A stretch of DNA of 37,937 nt from JBBKWX01 sp037969175 (GTDB taxonomy: Bacteria; Bacteroidota; Bacteroidia; AKYH767-A; JBBKVM01). This document shows positions 1 to 8,507 of the stretch, one piece after another. The DNA lies in contig JBBKWX010000173.1 of the NCBI GenBank assembly GCA_037969175.1, forward strand, positions 1-37,937, read 5' to 3'. Numbering within the stretch: the stretch's first letter is position 1; every line of letters starts with the position of its first letter. The translations under genes and the position numbers were made by a program. The notes beneath the pieces are model-generated. The model was not told where the DNA came from. It did not search any database and worked only from the letters and a program-made list of their open reading frames with translations.

Positions 1-812
1 AGGGCAGAACCCGGATCGCCAACAGTACCAGTTAAAGTAGCAGTACCTGCACCACAAATATCCACATCAGCTGCAGTAGGTTGTGTTGTAACACTACAAA
101 CAACAGGAGCTCCAGGACCTTCAACAACATTTATCGCATCAATACCGATGTAATCAGAATTATTTCCCAAAGGACCGGCATCAACAAGTTGGTGACGAAT
201 AGCGAAACGCGCAGTCATACCAGCAGCAGGTGCGATGAAAAATTTCCATTCCCAAATTCCAGCAGTAGTAACTTTGAAATAACCCAGATCAAGCCATGTA
301 GTTGCTTCTGGTACAGAGTCACCTACAGCTGAATACATAACACGGACAGAATCAGGGAAAGTTGAAGCCGGACTTGCCTGACTAAAGAAAGAGAGTGTAT
401 CACCAGCTTCTATATCCAATGCAGGTAAAACTAGCCAACTGTCAATTGGATTATTTCCAGCAACTACTTGGTAGTTAGCAGCAACATAACCATCTGTTGG
501 TCCATTATAGGCATTGAATACCCCAATATCACCCTGAAACCATGTTGGAGCAGCTTGAGCACCACCACCACGGTAATATGTCTTGTAACCACGAATTGCT
601 AGTCCAGTAGTATCATTAACACCATCCATATTATCTGTGAAGATCACAGCGCTGGTTGGTGTGTAGGTTGGTCCTGTTCTGTGAACAGAATTTTGTTTCA
701 CCTTCATTTTTGTTGGGCCGGAACCCGTCATAGGTGAAAATGCAAAAAGAATTCCCGTAGCAAGCAACAAAGCACCTACTCCGATAATTCCGGAAAGAGT
801 AAATTTTCTCAT
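1..812 (-). CDS. Secreted adhesin-like protein, N-terminal part (runs off window)
   Basis: Partial gene: reading from the ATG at 812 the frame stays open to base 1 (270 codons), so the C-terminus is missing. It begins with a signal peptide (MRKFTLSGIIGVGALLLATG, then a hydrophobic LFAF stretch). Next comes a region of about 190 residues resembling the cleaved-adhesin / choice-of-anchor J fold (FTDNMDGV near the start, later DSWLVLPALDIEAGDTLSF and a DYIGIDAINV strand). A Cys-containing Ig-like segment follows (TTQPTAADVDICGAGTATL). Proteins of this build in Bacteroidota are usually exported to the cell surface and end in a T9SS sorting domain, which would lie outside the window. It follows aspS on the same strand, but has its own promoter-like element. 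Specific ligand unknown. Confidence 0.8.
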   Translation of the reverse strand, partial: MRKFTLSGIIGVGALLLATGILFAFSPMTGSGPTKMKVKQNSVHRTGPTYTPTSAVIFTDNMDGVNDTTGLAIRGYKTYYRGGGAQAAPTWFQGDIGVFNAYNGPTDGYVAANYQVVAGNNPIDSWLVLPALDIEAGDTLSFFSQASPASTFPDSVRVMYSAVGDSVPEATTWLDLGYFKVTTAGIWEWKFFIAPAAGMTARFAIRHQLVDAGPLGNNSDYIGIDAINVVEGPGAPVVCSVTTQPTAADVDICGAGTATLTGTVGDPGSA

Positions 813-849
813 AAGTTGGAATTTAGTTTAAAAATTGGTTCAATTAGAG

Positions 850-883
850 CAAATATAATAAGAAATGTTCGGAACATTTTCAA
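850..883 (-). promoter_or_regulatory. Bacteroidetes-type promoter for the adhesin gene
   Basis: On the minus strand TATATTTG (plus 850-857) matches the Bacteroidetes -7 consensus TAnnTTTG. A TTG (plus 881-883) lies 23 bases upstream, at the upper end of the usual 17-23 spacing. The element is about 37 bases ahead of the ATG at 812. A hyphenated palindrome, AATGTTC-G-GAACATT (864-878), sits between the two boxes and could be an operator. Consensus match only. Confidence 0.5.
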
Positions 884-920
884 CAATGTCGCGAACTTTT
901 AACAATTCTACAAACATACA

Positions 921-2669
921 CTAACTCTTCACTACATTAAGGGCTAGTTCCGCCAGTTGCTCAGCTGCAATAGGCGATGGTGAATCGATCATCACATCTC
1001 TTCCGGCGTTGTTTTTTGGAAACGCAATAAAATCGCGAATACTCTCAACACCCCCAAACATTGAACATAGCCTGTCGAAGCCAAATGCGATCCCACCATG
1101 TGGAGGAGCTCCATACTCAAAGGCATTCATAAGAAAACCAAACTGGGCAGCTGCTTGTTCTTGACTAAAACCAAGCAGTTCAAACATTCTTGCTTGCAAT
1201 GTTCTATCATGGATCCGGATACTTCCACCTCCCAACTCTACTCCATTGATCACCAGGTCATATGCATTCGCTCTTACTTTCTTTGGATCTGAATTAAGAA
1301 GTTCAATATCTTCAAATTTGGGAGATGTAAATGGATGATGCATTGCATGATATCTACCACTTTCCTCATCCCAGTCAAGCAATGGGAAATCAACAACCCA
1401 TAATGGAGCAAATACTTCAGGATTTCTTAAACCAAGCCGGTTACCCATTTCCAATCTCAATTCAGACATTGCTTTTCGGTTTCTTTTTTCATCCCCGGCT
1501 AAAATCAGGATAAGATCTCCCTTTTCTGAACCGCATGCTTGGGACCAAATCTTCAATTCATCCGGGCCATAAAATTTATCAACCGAAGATTTCAATTCAC
1601 CATCTTCCTGATGTCTCATATAGATCATACCTGTCGCTCCGATCTGAGGGCGTTTCACCCATTCCGTCAGTTCATCTATCTGTTTACGCGTATAAGAAGC
1701 AGCACCCGGGGCACAAATTGCAAGCACAGATTCAGCATCATCAAAAACTTTAAACCCTTTGTCTTTTACTATAGGTGCAAAATCATTGAAACACATTCCA
1801 AACCGAATATCCGGCTTATCGTTTCCATATTTCTCCATTGCTTCACTATAAGGCATACGGGGAATTTTTTTGAGGTCAACGCCTTTGATCTCTTTGAATA
1901 AATGGAGTGTCAGACCTTCAAATGTGTTTAGGATATCCTCCTGTTCAACAAAAGACATTTCACAGTCGATCTGCGTAAACTCCGGCTGTCTGTCTGCGCG
2001 CAGATCTTCATCTCTAAAGCACTTGACGATCTGGAAGTACTTATCCAAACCGGCAACCATTAATAATTGTTTGAAAGTTTGCGGACTTTGAGGTAAGGCA
2101 TAAAACTCTCCATGGTGGACTCTTGAAGGCACAACAAAATCCCTTGCACCTTCAGGGGTAGACTTTATCAAAACCGGTGTTTCAACTTCCAAAAACCCTT
2201 TTGAATCCATATAATGACGTGTCACCTGAGCCAACTTATGTCTCAACTCAAGACTCTTCCTTACCGTATTACGTCGGATATCCAGATAGCGGTATTTCAT
2301 CCTAAGCTCTTCTCCACCATCGGTTTGATCTTCAATGGTAAAAGGAGGTATTTTGCTTTTATTGAGAACGATGATCTGGGTTACAATGATCTCTACATCG
2401 CCTGTGTTCATTTTGGCATTTTTGCTGAGTCGTTCTGAGACAGTTCCCGTTACGCTGATCACAAATTCGCGTCCAAGGCTGCGGGCAGAAGCGCAAAGTA
2501 CAGCATCCACTTCCATGTTGAAAACAAGTTGTGTTATTCCATAGCGATCGCGCAAATCAACAAAGGTCATCCCTCCCAGATCACGGGTTCTCTGCACCCA
2601 GCCTGCCAATTCAATCTGCTTACCAACATGCTCCATTCTGAGCTCTCCGCAATTATGCGATCTGTACAT
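921..2669 (-). CDS. aspS: Aspartyl-tRNA synthetase
   Basis: Charges tRNA(Asp) with aspartate in the cytoplasm; class II aminoacyl-tRNA synthetase of the bacterial type. The 582-aa product has an N-terminal OB-fold anticodon-binding domain (about 1-110, GWVQRTRDLGGMTFVDLRD) and class II motif 2 around residue 220 (FRDEDLRADRQPEFTQIDCE). The bacterial GAD insertion follows at about 280-410, and motif 3 lies near the C-terminus (GIAFGFDRLCSMFGG). Length is normal for bacterial AspRS. Start ATG at 2669 gives MYRSHNCGELR, the usual N-terminus. Divergent from the NRDE gene with 63 bases between the start codons. Whether the enzyme is discriminating or also charges tRNA(Asn) cannot be told from the window. 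Confidence 0.97.
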   Translation of the reverse strand: MYRSHNCGELRMEHVGKQIELAGWVQRTRDLGGMTFVDLRDRYGITQLVFNMEVDAVLCASARSLGREFVISVTGTVSERLSKNAKMNTGDVEIIVTQIIVLNKSKIPPFTIEDQTDGGEELRMKYRYLDIRRNTVRKSLELRHKLAQVTRHYMDSKGFLEVETPVLIKSTPEGARDFVVPSRVHHGEFYALPQSPQTFKQLLMVAGLDKYFQIVKCFRDEDLRADRQPEFTQIDCEMSFVEQEDILNTFEGLTLHLFKEIKGVDLKKIPRMPYSEAMEKYGNDKPDIRFGMCFNDFAPIVKDKGFKVFDDAESVLAICAPGAASYTRKQIDELTEWVKRPQIGATGMIYMRHQEDGELKSSVDKFYGPDELKIWSQACGSEKGDLILILAGDEKRNRKAMSELRLEMGNRLGLRNPEVFAPLWVVDFPLLDWDEESGRYHAMHHPFTSPKFEDIELLNSDPKKVRANAYDLVINGVELGGGSIRIHDRTLQARMFELLGFSQEQAAAQFGFLMNAFEYGAPPHGGIAFGFDRLCSMFGGVESIRDFIAFPKNNAGRDVMIDSPSPIAAEQLAELALNVVKS

Positions 2670-2732
2670 ATCTTTAAATATTAAGGGCGTAAATTTACAA
2701 AAATTAGCCCTGCCTTTGGGATTTATACAGAT

Positions 2733-3443
2733 ATGTGCACTTTAACTTATTTTCCCGGGTCATCAAAAGTGATCTTTACCTCTAACAGAGATGAATCTCC
2801 GAAGCGGCCTCATGCTGAGCCACCAAAAGTAGAGGAGTATAAAGGATTCAGGTTCTGTTATCCTCGTGACCCGCTGGGAGGTGGCACCTGGGTGGTTTGC
2901 AAGTCAGATGGCAGTATGGGTTGTTTACTGAATGGAGCTTTTGAAAAGCACAAACATCGGCCTCCATATAAGATGAGCCGAGGAATAATACTGATGCAAA
3001 CGATCCAATCTGACAGTCCTTTAGATTTCCTTTCTAAAACAGATCTGGAAAATATAGAGCCCTTTAATTTAGTAGTATTGGACAAAAAAAATCTGTGTGA
3101 GTTGAGGTGGGATGGACATAGAAAGCATATTCGATTTTTCGATCCTCTAAAACCGGCCATCTGGGCTTCTGCTTCGCTTTACTCAAAGGAGAATATAAAA
3201 AAACGTGAGTCCTGGTTTGGACGCTGGTTATCGGAAGGGGTTCATTCATCAGATTCCTTATTGGATTGGCATAAACATGCAGGTGATGGAGATATTGGAA
3301 ATGATCTTGTAATGAATAGATCAGGAATGGTTCAAACCGTCAGTGTAACTCAATTTAACAAGTCGAAAGATAAGATCAGTATAAATTACAATGATCTACT
3401 CAATTCTACGATCACAAAAGTGAATTTAGTACTCGATAAATGA
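2733..3443 (+). CDS. NRDE family protein (TANGO2-like)
   Basis: A 236-aa protein of the NRDE/TANGO2 family. It starts MCTLTYFP, and the family motif appears as SNRDES near residue 18-24. The conserved GGGTWVV stretch follows at about 50, then a GxLxNGAFEKH segment. In this family Cys2 could act as an N-terminal nucleophile once Met1 is removed, giving an Ntn-hydrolase-like fold; that is inferred from the family, not proven. Biochemical role is unclear; the human homologue is linked to lipid/heme handling. Start chosen at 2733 because it places Cys at position 2. Stands alone between divergent aspS and downstream tadA. Confidence 0.85.
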   Translation: MCTLTYFPGSSKVIFTSNRDESPKRPHAEPPKVEEYKGFRFCYPRDPLGGGTWVVCKSDGSMGCLLNGAFEKHKHRPPYKMSRGIILMQTIQSDSPLDFLSKTDLENIEPFNLVVLDKKNLCELRWDGHRKHIRFFDPLKPAIWASASLYSKENIKKRESWFGRWLSEGVHSSDSLLDWHKHAGDGDIGNDLVMNRSGMVQTVSVTQFNKSKDKISINYNDLLNSTITKVNLVLDK

Positions 3444-3567
3444 ATGCAAGGCTAGAGTTGAGGAGGTATTCATTACGTTATGATCAACATCCTAAAATTT
3501 CTTTATATTTTTGAATTCTTGCTACGGGGATCTATATTAATAATCCTGTTGAATAAAAAGTTACGAA

Positions 3568-4014
3568 ATGCTAGAGGGATTATATACCGATGCTTATTTT
3601 ATGAATGAAGCACTCAAAGAGGCTCAGAAAGCTAGTGACAATGATGAGGTACCTGTAGGAGCTATTATTGTGCAAGGGAACCAGATCATAGCTCGAGCGC
3701 ATAATCAAACTGAACAATTAAAGGATTTCACAGCCCATGCAGAAATGATAGCCTATACATCTGCTTCTAATTTTCTGGCAAATAAGTACTTGGATGCTTG
3801 TACACTCTATGTGACTTTAGAGCCTTGTGTCATGTGTACCGGAGCGGGATTTTGGACTCAAATAGGTAAGATCGTATATGGCTGCAAGGATAAAAAACGA
3901 GGTTTTTCCGCTGCAGGAAGCGGATTATTACATCCTTCTACAGAGGTATTAGGTGGGATATTGGAAGAGGAATGCAGCGCAATATTGACTGCTTATTTCA
4001 GATCAAAAAGATGA
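3568..4014 (+). CDS. tadA: tRNA-adenosine deaminase-type nucleoside deaminase
   Basis: Zinc-dependent cytidine/deoxycytidylate deaminase fold, 148 aa. The catalytic HAE is at residues 57-59 and the second zinc motif PCVMC at about 86-90. TadA converts A34 to inosine in the anticodon of tRNA(Arg) in the cytoplasm. The sequence around the active site (EVPVGAIIVQGN, LYVTLEPCVMC) and the length fit TadA better than guanine deaminase, but C-terminal specificity determinants are not decisive. Start at 3568 gives a TadA-like N-terminus with YFMNEALKEAQ; an in-frame ATG at 3601 is an alternative. The stop (4012-4014) directly abuts the stop of the convergent response-regulator gene, with no terminator between them. 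Confidence 0.88.
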   Translation: MLEGLYTDAYFMNEALKEAQKASDNDEVPVGAIIVQGNQIIARAHNQTEQLKDFTAHAEMIAYTSASNFLANKYLDACTLYVTLEPCVMCTGAGFWTQIGKIVYGCKDKKRGFSAAGSGLLHPSTEVLGGILEEECSAILTAYFRSKR

Positions 4015-4419
4015 TCAGTGTATTGCAGCTTCGAGTAAGTCTGTCAAACTTTGCTTCATCAAAGGTTTATTGACCTGTTTAAAAACATGTTTATTCCCAA
4101 GAGCTCTTTTCAAGGCATCACTATCTTCGGTAACAGAAAGAATGATGATCTTAGTTTTATCATGACAAGATGGTGGTAGCTTTTCAAATTCGTCCAAAAA
4201 TTCGAACCCATCCATTCCGGGCATATTCAAATCAAGAAATATATATTCAGGTAAGAATTCAGGTTCAGTACTATTGGCTTGAAGAAATTCAATAGCCTGA
4301 CTAGCCTTGTTCTTTACAACAATATGCTTGGCAAAATTGGTGATCTCAAGCATTTTTTGATTGATGAAAGTATCTATCTCATCATCATCGATGAGCAGAG
4401 CAGTTTTATATGAATACAT
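4015..4419 (-). CDS. Single-domain response regulator (CheY-like) 1
   Basis: A receiver domain with no output domain: acidic pocket IDDDEID, phospho-acceptor Asp in IFLDLNMPGMDGF, Ser/Thr switch in ILSVTE, and Lys in NKPL. Such proteins work as phosphorelay intermediates or by protein-protein contact. The frame is open up to 4515, but that first codon is a TTG lying inside the promoter-like TACATTTG, so it is unlikely. ATG 4419 places the acidic pocket at about residue 11, as in the paralogue at 4639-5028, and has AGGAG 11 bases upstream; ATG 4506 is the alternative. It lies behind the terminator that ends the kinase operon, so it is probably transcribed separately from the kinase. Confidence 0.85.
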   Translation of the reverse strand: MYSYKTALLIDDDEIDTFINQKMLEITNFAKHIVVKNKASQAIEFLQANSTEPEFLPEYIFLDLNMPGMDGFEFLDEFEKLPPSCHDKTKIIILSVTEDSDALKRALGNKHVFKQVNKPLMKQSLTDLLEAAIH

Positions 4420-4512
4420 AGGTGAATTAACTCCTGTACTATTTATAGTGATTTCTTCCTTAACCAAAGAAAGCTTGTCTGAATATGAACCCAATGCTTG
4501 AAACATATAATT

Positions 4513-4520
4513 CAAATGTA
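4513..4520 (-). promoter_or_regulatory. -7 promoter element upstream of response regulator 1
   Basis: Minus-strand TACATTTG matches TAnnTTTG. Only 6 bases separate it from the ATG at 4506, which would give a leaderless mRNA, or an approximately 88-base leader if ATG 4419 is used. No clear TTG was found at the expected upstream distance. Confidence 0.35.
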
Positions 4521-4601
4521 GTGTTGCATAGCTCAGCTTTCTGGTTAATTTGGTGAACCTTGATTAATACTTGGTTAACTATAAATTAACAAGGGTAAAA
4601 A

Positions 4602-4632
4602 AAAAGACCGAATTTAATTAATTCGGTCTTTT
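4602..4632 (-). terminator. Intrinsic terminator of the kinase-regulator operon
   Basis: Perfect 13-bp inverted repeat AAAAGACCGAATT / AATTCGGTCTTTT with a 5-base loop. On the minus strand the stem runs into an uninterrupted T run of nine. It lies 7 bases after the stop of response regulator 2 and ends the 8052-to-4639 transcript. Confidence 0.9.
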
Positions 4633-4638
4633 CTATTT

Positions 4639-5028
4639 TTAGACATTGATAGCATTTAAAACAGCTTCTGTGAGTGGCTTGTTTAGAAACTTATAAACGA
4701 AGCTATTCTTGTTTGCTCTGTTGAGATCTTTAAAACTCTCTGAGGTACTCAACATAACAATCTTGGCTTTAGTTCTCACTTTTTCCGGGAGCTTATCAAA
4801 TTCTTCAAGAAATTGAAAGCCATCCATGATAGGCATCATAATATCGAGAAACAGAATATCAGGTAAATCCTCATCTTTTGCTTTTGAAAGAAATTCCAAT
4901 GCAGTTATTCCTGACTCATGCACATGGATTGATTCTCCAAATCCGGAGATCTCTATCAATTTCTTATTTACAAAATTATCTAATGCATTATCGTCCAGCA
5001 ACAGGACAGTTTTGTAACGAGCTTTCAT
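4639..5028 (-). CDS. Single-domain response regulator (CheY-like) 2
   Basis: A 129-aa stand-alone receiver domain. The acidic pair is Asp12-Asp13, the predicted phosphorylation site Asp62 (ILFLDIMMP), the switch Ser94/Thr95 (VMLSTSES) and the conserved Lys117 (NKPL). No output domain. It lies 18 bases downstream of the multi-PAS kinase on the same strand and is closed by a strong terminator, so it is most likely the kinase's direct phosphorylation partner. It resembles the neighbouring regulator at 4015-4419 over the whole length (shared FLxxFxKLP and NKPL regions), which points to a local duplication. Since it has no DNA-binding domain, the output must pass through another protein. Confidence 0.93.
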   Translation of the reverse strand: MKARYKTVLLLDDNALDNFVNKKLIEISGFGESIHVHESGITALEFLSKAKDEDLPDILFLDIMMPIMDGFQFLEEFDKLPEKVRTKAKIVMLSTSESFKDLNRANKNSFVYKFLNKPLTEAVLNAINV

Positions 5029-5046
5029 ATACTAATGGAATACATA

Positions 5047-8000
5047 CTAGTGTGAAATTTCAAATTCGTTAACAAATGTATTATTTTTTAGCTTATTCGG
5101 TATCTGAATAATAAATTCTGTTCCCTGACCCGGTTCTGATTTGACCTGGATCGTTCCATTCAGCTTACTTACAATTTCATTGACGATATACAGACCAAGA
5201 CCTGAACCATATGATTTGACGGATGACCTATAGAACATTCCAAAGATCTTCTTGTGATCTTCCTTACAAATTCCAATGCCATTGTCTTGTACTATGATGA
5301 GTGCTCTTGAAGCATCGCAATCAATTTTCACATGAAGATATGGATTCTCTTTTGTCTCATCTCTATACTTGACCGAATTTGAACAAAGATTATTCAGAAT
5401 TATTCCCATTCTTTTAGAGTCTGAAATAAAATCACATTTCATATTCAGATCCACACTCACTCCCACCAGACCTGTACCTTCATGGTAACGGAGATTGTCA
5501 AGTGTTTCATCAAGGAGAATTTTCAGATCTACATGCTGATGATCCAGTTCAAGTCTTGTATTTCTTGAGTAGTCGATCATATCTGATATGAAACCGTCCA
5601 ATTTGTGTATACTTTTATTCATCATGTCGAAGTAAATCTGATTTTGATCCTCTGTAATTTCTTTACGTGCAATGCTAATTAACCCTAATACCGATCTCAA
5701 TGGTGCTTTCAGATCGTGAGAAGCACTGTAGACAAATCGGTCCAATTCAAAATTCACTTTCTCTAATTCCTTGTTCTTTTTCCTTAGAATTATTTCTTGT
5801 TGTTTTCTAGAAGTTATGTCAATAGCAATACAAACCAGATATTTATTTCCATCGGTTTCATTGAGTGTCAAATGCACTTCTACCGGATAGGTCTTTCCAC
5901 TTTTCCGTTGATGTCTGGTTTCAAAAGTCAATTCTGACGACTCTCCGGATTTTAGTTTTTGCACCAATTGAGCAAAACTTGTATCAGTAAATTTTACCAT
6001 GAAATCCCAGGCAAACTGACGCTTAAGGGCATCTCTGGAATAACCTAGATTTAATAATCCTCCATTATTGGCATAAAGGACATTAAAACACGAAGCATCA
6101 AAAATATAAACCTCATTCGGGTTTTCATCCAGTGCTTTATATAGTCTCGAAATCTCTAATTGTTTTTGTTTTAATTCTGTAATATTTTCTGCAACGATCA
6201 GAATTTCATCTATAGAATTATTTGGATTAATGATGGGTAACAAATCTATTTTATACCAAACATGTTCTTTTCCTGGCAGCTTAAACACTTGTTGCAAATT
6301 TCCATTCTTGCCTTTAAAAGCTTTAACAATTGATGTATTTAAATCATAAAATTCGACAGCCCTAAATAAATTTCTCACACTTAATCCAATCTCAACATCA
6401 ATATCCAGATTGGATTTTATTTGAATTCTAGCTCTGTCATTTATTGCTTTGATACAAAATGTCCGATCTACAGAAATGATGCTTCTGAAACCGCTTTCAA
6501 ACAATGCCCTTAATGCTGATTCCTTACTGATCAACTCTGTAGAGTCATGCATTATCCCCTCCGATCCAAGATACTTACCATTGCTGTCATACACTCCTCT
6601 AGCATTCAGTATGACCTGAACTTCATGCCCATCCTTATGCCGCATTGATATTCCTTTATTTTTCAGATGCCCATTTTCTTTAATTAAAGATCTGATATCA
6701 GAATGTTCTTCTTTTCGGCTGTAAAAATCTTTTATGTTGGCCCCTCTCACTTCCTCAGGCAAATATCCTAACAGATCAAGGATAGAATTATTTACCATAA
6801 CCAAATTTCCATCTGAATTGGTTCTGTAAAAAGTATCTTGCAGATTATTCAGTATGTCATAAAGGTCCTCTTTTTCAATACTATCATCCTGCCCTAAAAT
6901 ATTATTTGAACAAGCGAGTATAGTATGAGAAAAGAGCAGGCTGATCAAGTCAATGACTGCATCATCCGGATTAAATTTATTGGGAATTTTAAAGCATAAA
7001 CAATGAGACAATTTAAAAGCGGTCTCACATGGAATCACAAAATAATCGACGCCTTCAGGTCCGCTATAGATCAATGGTTTTTGATTCACCAGGTCCTGTT
7101 TTGGCAGATCCAGATTATTCAACTCTAAAAGAAAATTACTTTCAGAGTCTTTAGGGTAGATCCAACTTCCGGTTTTAAAATTGAATATTCCAATCTCTCT
7201 TACATCCAGACACAAGGAAATAAATCCTGTCAGGGAATTAAAAGCATCTTCTACCGAATGTGATAACCCGAGCAAATTAAACACTCTTCTAAACTCCGCA
7301 AATGCCCCAGTCGCATGAGCTTTCGCAAATTTATCATCCAACTTAAAATCATTCGTTTTAATATTCAGATAAATATTCTCAGCAATACCATTTGGAACTT
7401 CTCTTTGGAGAAAAACATCTGCATAGACGTTCACTGTTTTTTTGGATCCAGTTTTCATTTTGAAATCTGCTCCCGCATGTTCCATCACCCGATCGGATCT
7501 TCTGTTTATCAAACTTTTTATCATATCACCATCAGCGATATGATAAAAGGAAGTTCCGGGCATTTCGGAAACAGGTAAACCATTAAATTTATCAGAGTTA
7601 GAAAAAGCTGTAACAATCATCCCGTCCGGTTTTATTTGAATAGATAATTGTGGAAATTCTATTGATGGCTGAACGCCCAATTCTTCCGTTTTCATCTCCT
7701 CGATCATTACCAGAGTAACGAAAAAATCGTCGGCGGAAACTTCAGTTTTGAAGCTATATTGATCCCCTTTATAGGGAAGGGAAATTGTCTCAGATTTCTT
7801 ATCAAAGATCTGAGGGTATTTCTCCAAAAACAAAATCGGGATTTCTTTAAGATCTCTCGCTCCCCAATAACTCAATAAAGGCAATGAGGCCAAATTTGAA
7901 AAAATTAATTTTCCATTCTTGTCAAATTTGATCACAGGAACTAAATAATCCGGGTCTTGTAGATCCCGCATACTCTTACTTTTTTTTCCTGTATGACGAT

Positions 8001-8052
8001 CGATCAAAGTGATTCCGTTTTGATTAGTATAATTCGATCTGCTGTAACGCAT
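5047..8052 (-). CDS. Soluble multi-PAS sensor histidine kinase
   Basis: 1001 aa with no signal peptide and no evident membrane segment, so a cytoplasmic sensor. In order I see: an N-terminal PAS-like domain (about 35-120); a second PAS-like domain (about 130-235); a region that may be GAF-like (about 245-385); and three PAS domains, about 390-510 (LQDTFYRTNSDGNLVMVNN), 515-645 and 650-760 (YPVEVHLTLNE, then DITSRKQQE). HisKA follows with the phospho-acceptor His near 779 (YSASHDLKAPLRS), then HATPase with N box (NNLCSNSVK, about 887-895), G1 DNGIGI (about 923) and G2 GSGLGL (about 949). The final ATPase region is complete. Operon with response regulator 2 (18-base gap). The stimulus is unknown. 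Confidence 0.95.
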   Translation of the reverse strand: MRYSRSNYTNQNGITLIDRHTGKKSKSMRDLQDPDYLVPVIKFDKNGKLIFSNLASLPLLSYWGARDLKEIPILFLEKYPQIFDKKSETISLPYKGDQYSFKTEVSADDFFVTLVMIEEMKTEELGVQPSIEFPQLSIQIKPDGMIVTAFSNSDKFNGLPVSEMPGTSFYHIADGDMIKSLINRRSDRVMEHAGADFKMKTGSKKTVNVYADVFLQREVPNGIAENIYLNIKTNDFKLDDKFAKAHATGAFAEFRRVFNLLGLSHSVEDAFNSLTGFISLCLDVREIGIFNFKTGSWIYPKDSESNFLLELNNLDLPKQDLVNQKPLIYSGPEGVDYFVIPCETAFKLSHCLCFKIPNKFNPDDAVIDLISLLFSHTILACSNNILGQDDSIEKEDLYDILNNLQDTFYRTNSDGNLVMVNNSILDLLGYLPEEVRGANIKDFYSRKEEHSDIRSLIKENGHLKNKGISMRHKDGHEVQVILNARGVYDSNGKYLGSEGIMHDSTELISKESALRALFESGFRSIISVDRTFCIKAINDRARIQIKSNLDIDVEIGLSVRNLFRAVEFYDLNTSIVKAFKGKNGNLQQVFKLPGKEHVWYKIDLLPIINPNNSIDEILIVAENITELKQKQLEISRLYKALDENPNEVYIFDASCFNVLYANNGGLLNLGYSRDALKRQFAWDFMVKFTDTSFAQLVQKLKSGESSELTFETRHQRKSGKTYPVEVHLTLNETDGNKYLVCIAIDITSRKQQEIILRKKNKELEKVNFELDRFVYSASHDLKAPLRSVLGLISIARKEITEDQNQIYFDMMNKSIHKLDGFISDMIDYSRNTRLELDHQHVDLKILLDETLDNLRYHEGTGLVGVSVDLNMKCDFISDSKRMGIILNNLCSNSVKYRDETKENPYLHVKIDCDASRALIIVQDNGIGICKEDHKKIFGMFYRSSVKSYGSGLGLYIVNEIVSKLNGTIQVKSEPGQGTEFIIQIPNKLKNNTFVNEFEISH

Positions 8053-8075
8053 AATGTGGTTGGTAATTAAAATAA

Positions 8076-8098
8076 AGAAGCCCGAATACCGGGCTTCT
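8076..8098 (-). terminator. Hairpin terminator or attenuator just upstream of the kinase gene
   Basis: A 9-bp perfect stem (AGAAGCCCG / CGGGCTTCT) with a 5-base loop. On the minus strand it is followed by TTTATTTTAATT. It lies 4 bases after the stop of the PAS-like gene and 23 bases before the kinase ATG, so a transcript coming from the PAS-like gene would meet it just before the kinase. Read-through would co-express both; termination would separate them. Confidence 0.75.
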
Positions 8099-8102
8099 AA
8101 AA

Positions 8103-8462
8103 TTAAATATTGTACTTTCTCATTGCTGATTTTTTTACGGGAACTGCCAATGCATCTGCCACTTTATGTGCATACAATCCAATGTATCCTGCTTCTAAAA
8201 ATGGGACAATTGTAAATCCAACTTTGTATTCTGAAAACTCAATCTCAACTTCTGAACAAGTCCAGGCTTTAAGAATATCGGGATATGTGCCCAAGACACT
8301 GTCCGGTAGCCTGTCATTTACCTGGCAACCCCACTCGGATAATAGAGATTTAGCAAACTCATTGTTTTGCAGAATATGCCCATGCATATCAATTTTGAAC
8401 ACAGGAAGATCTGGTAGTGATCCGCCGAGCCTTACAGGGCTTTCGTTTCTTGAATTAATCAT
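8103..8462 (-). CDS. Stand-alone PAS-like domain protein
   Basis: 119 aa, no signal peptide, no membrane segment, no catalytic domain. It aligns almost without gaps to the first PAS-like domain of the adjacent kinase. Shared positions include LPV-K-D--G, N, LLS-WG and YPDI against LVPV-K-D--G, N, LLSYWG and YPQI; I count about 16 identities in 50 positions. The protein is therefore a detached copy of the kinase's sensor domain. It could bind the same ligand, heterodimerise with the kinase or act as a decoy; all of this is inference. It lies 45 bases downstream of the T9SS mini-gene on the same strand, without a visible terminator between them, and is separated from the kinase by a hairpin. 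Confidence 0.7.
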   Translation of the reverse strand: MINSRNESPVRLGGSLPDLPVFKIDMHGHILQNNEFAKSLLSEWGCQVNDRLPDSVLGTYPDILKAWTCSEVEIEFSEYKVGFTIVPFLEAGYIGLYAHKVADALAVPVKKSAMRKYNI

Positions 8463-8507
8463 AGTAATTGTAGTATTAAGGTTCTAATATATGTGAGCAT
8501 TTTAGAG

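Noticed and set aside
1539..1901. 120-aa plus-strand frame inside aspS
   Set aside because: Antisense shadow of a conserved synthetase.
8110..8487. 125-aa plus-strand frame opposite the PAS-like gene
   Set aside because: Exact antisense shadow of the 119-aa gene; the minus-strand product aligns with the kinase N-terminus, this one with nothing I recognise.
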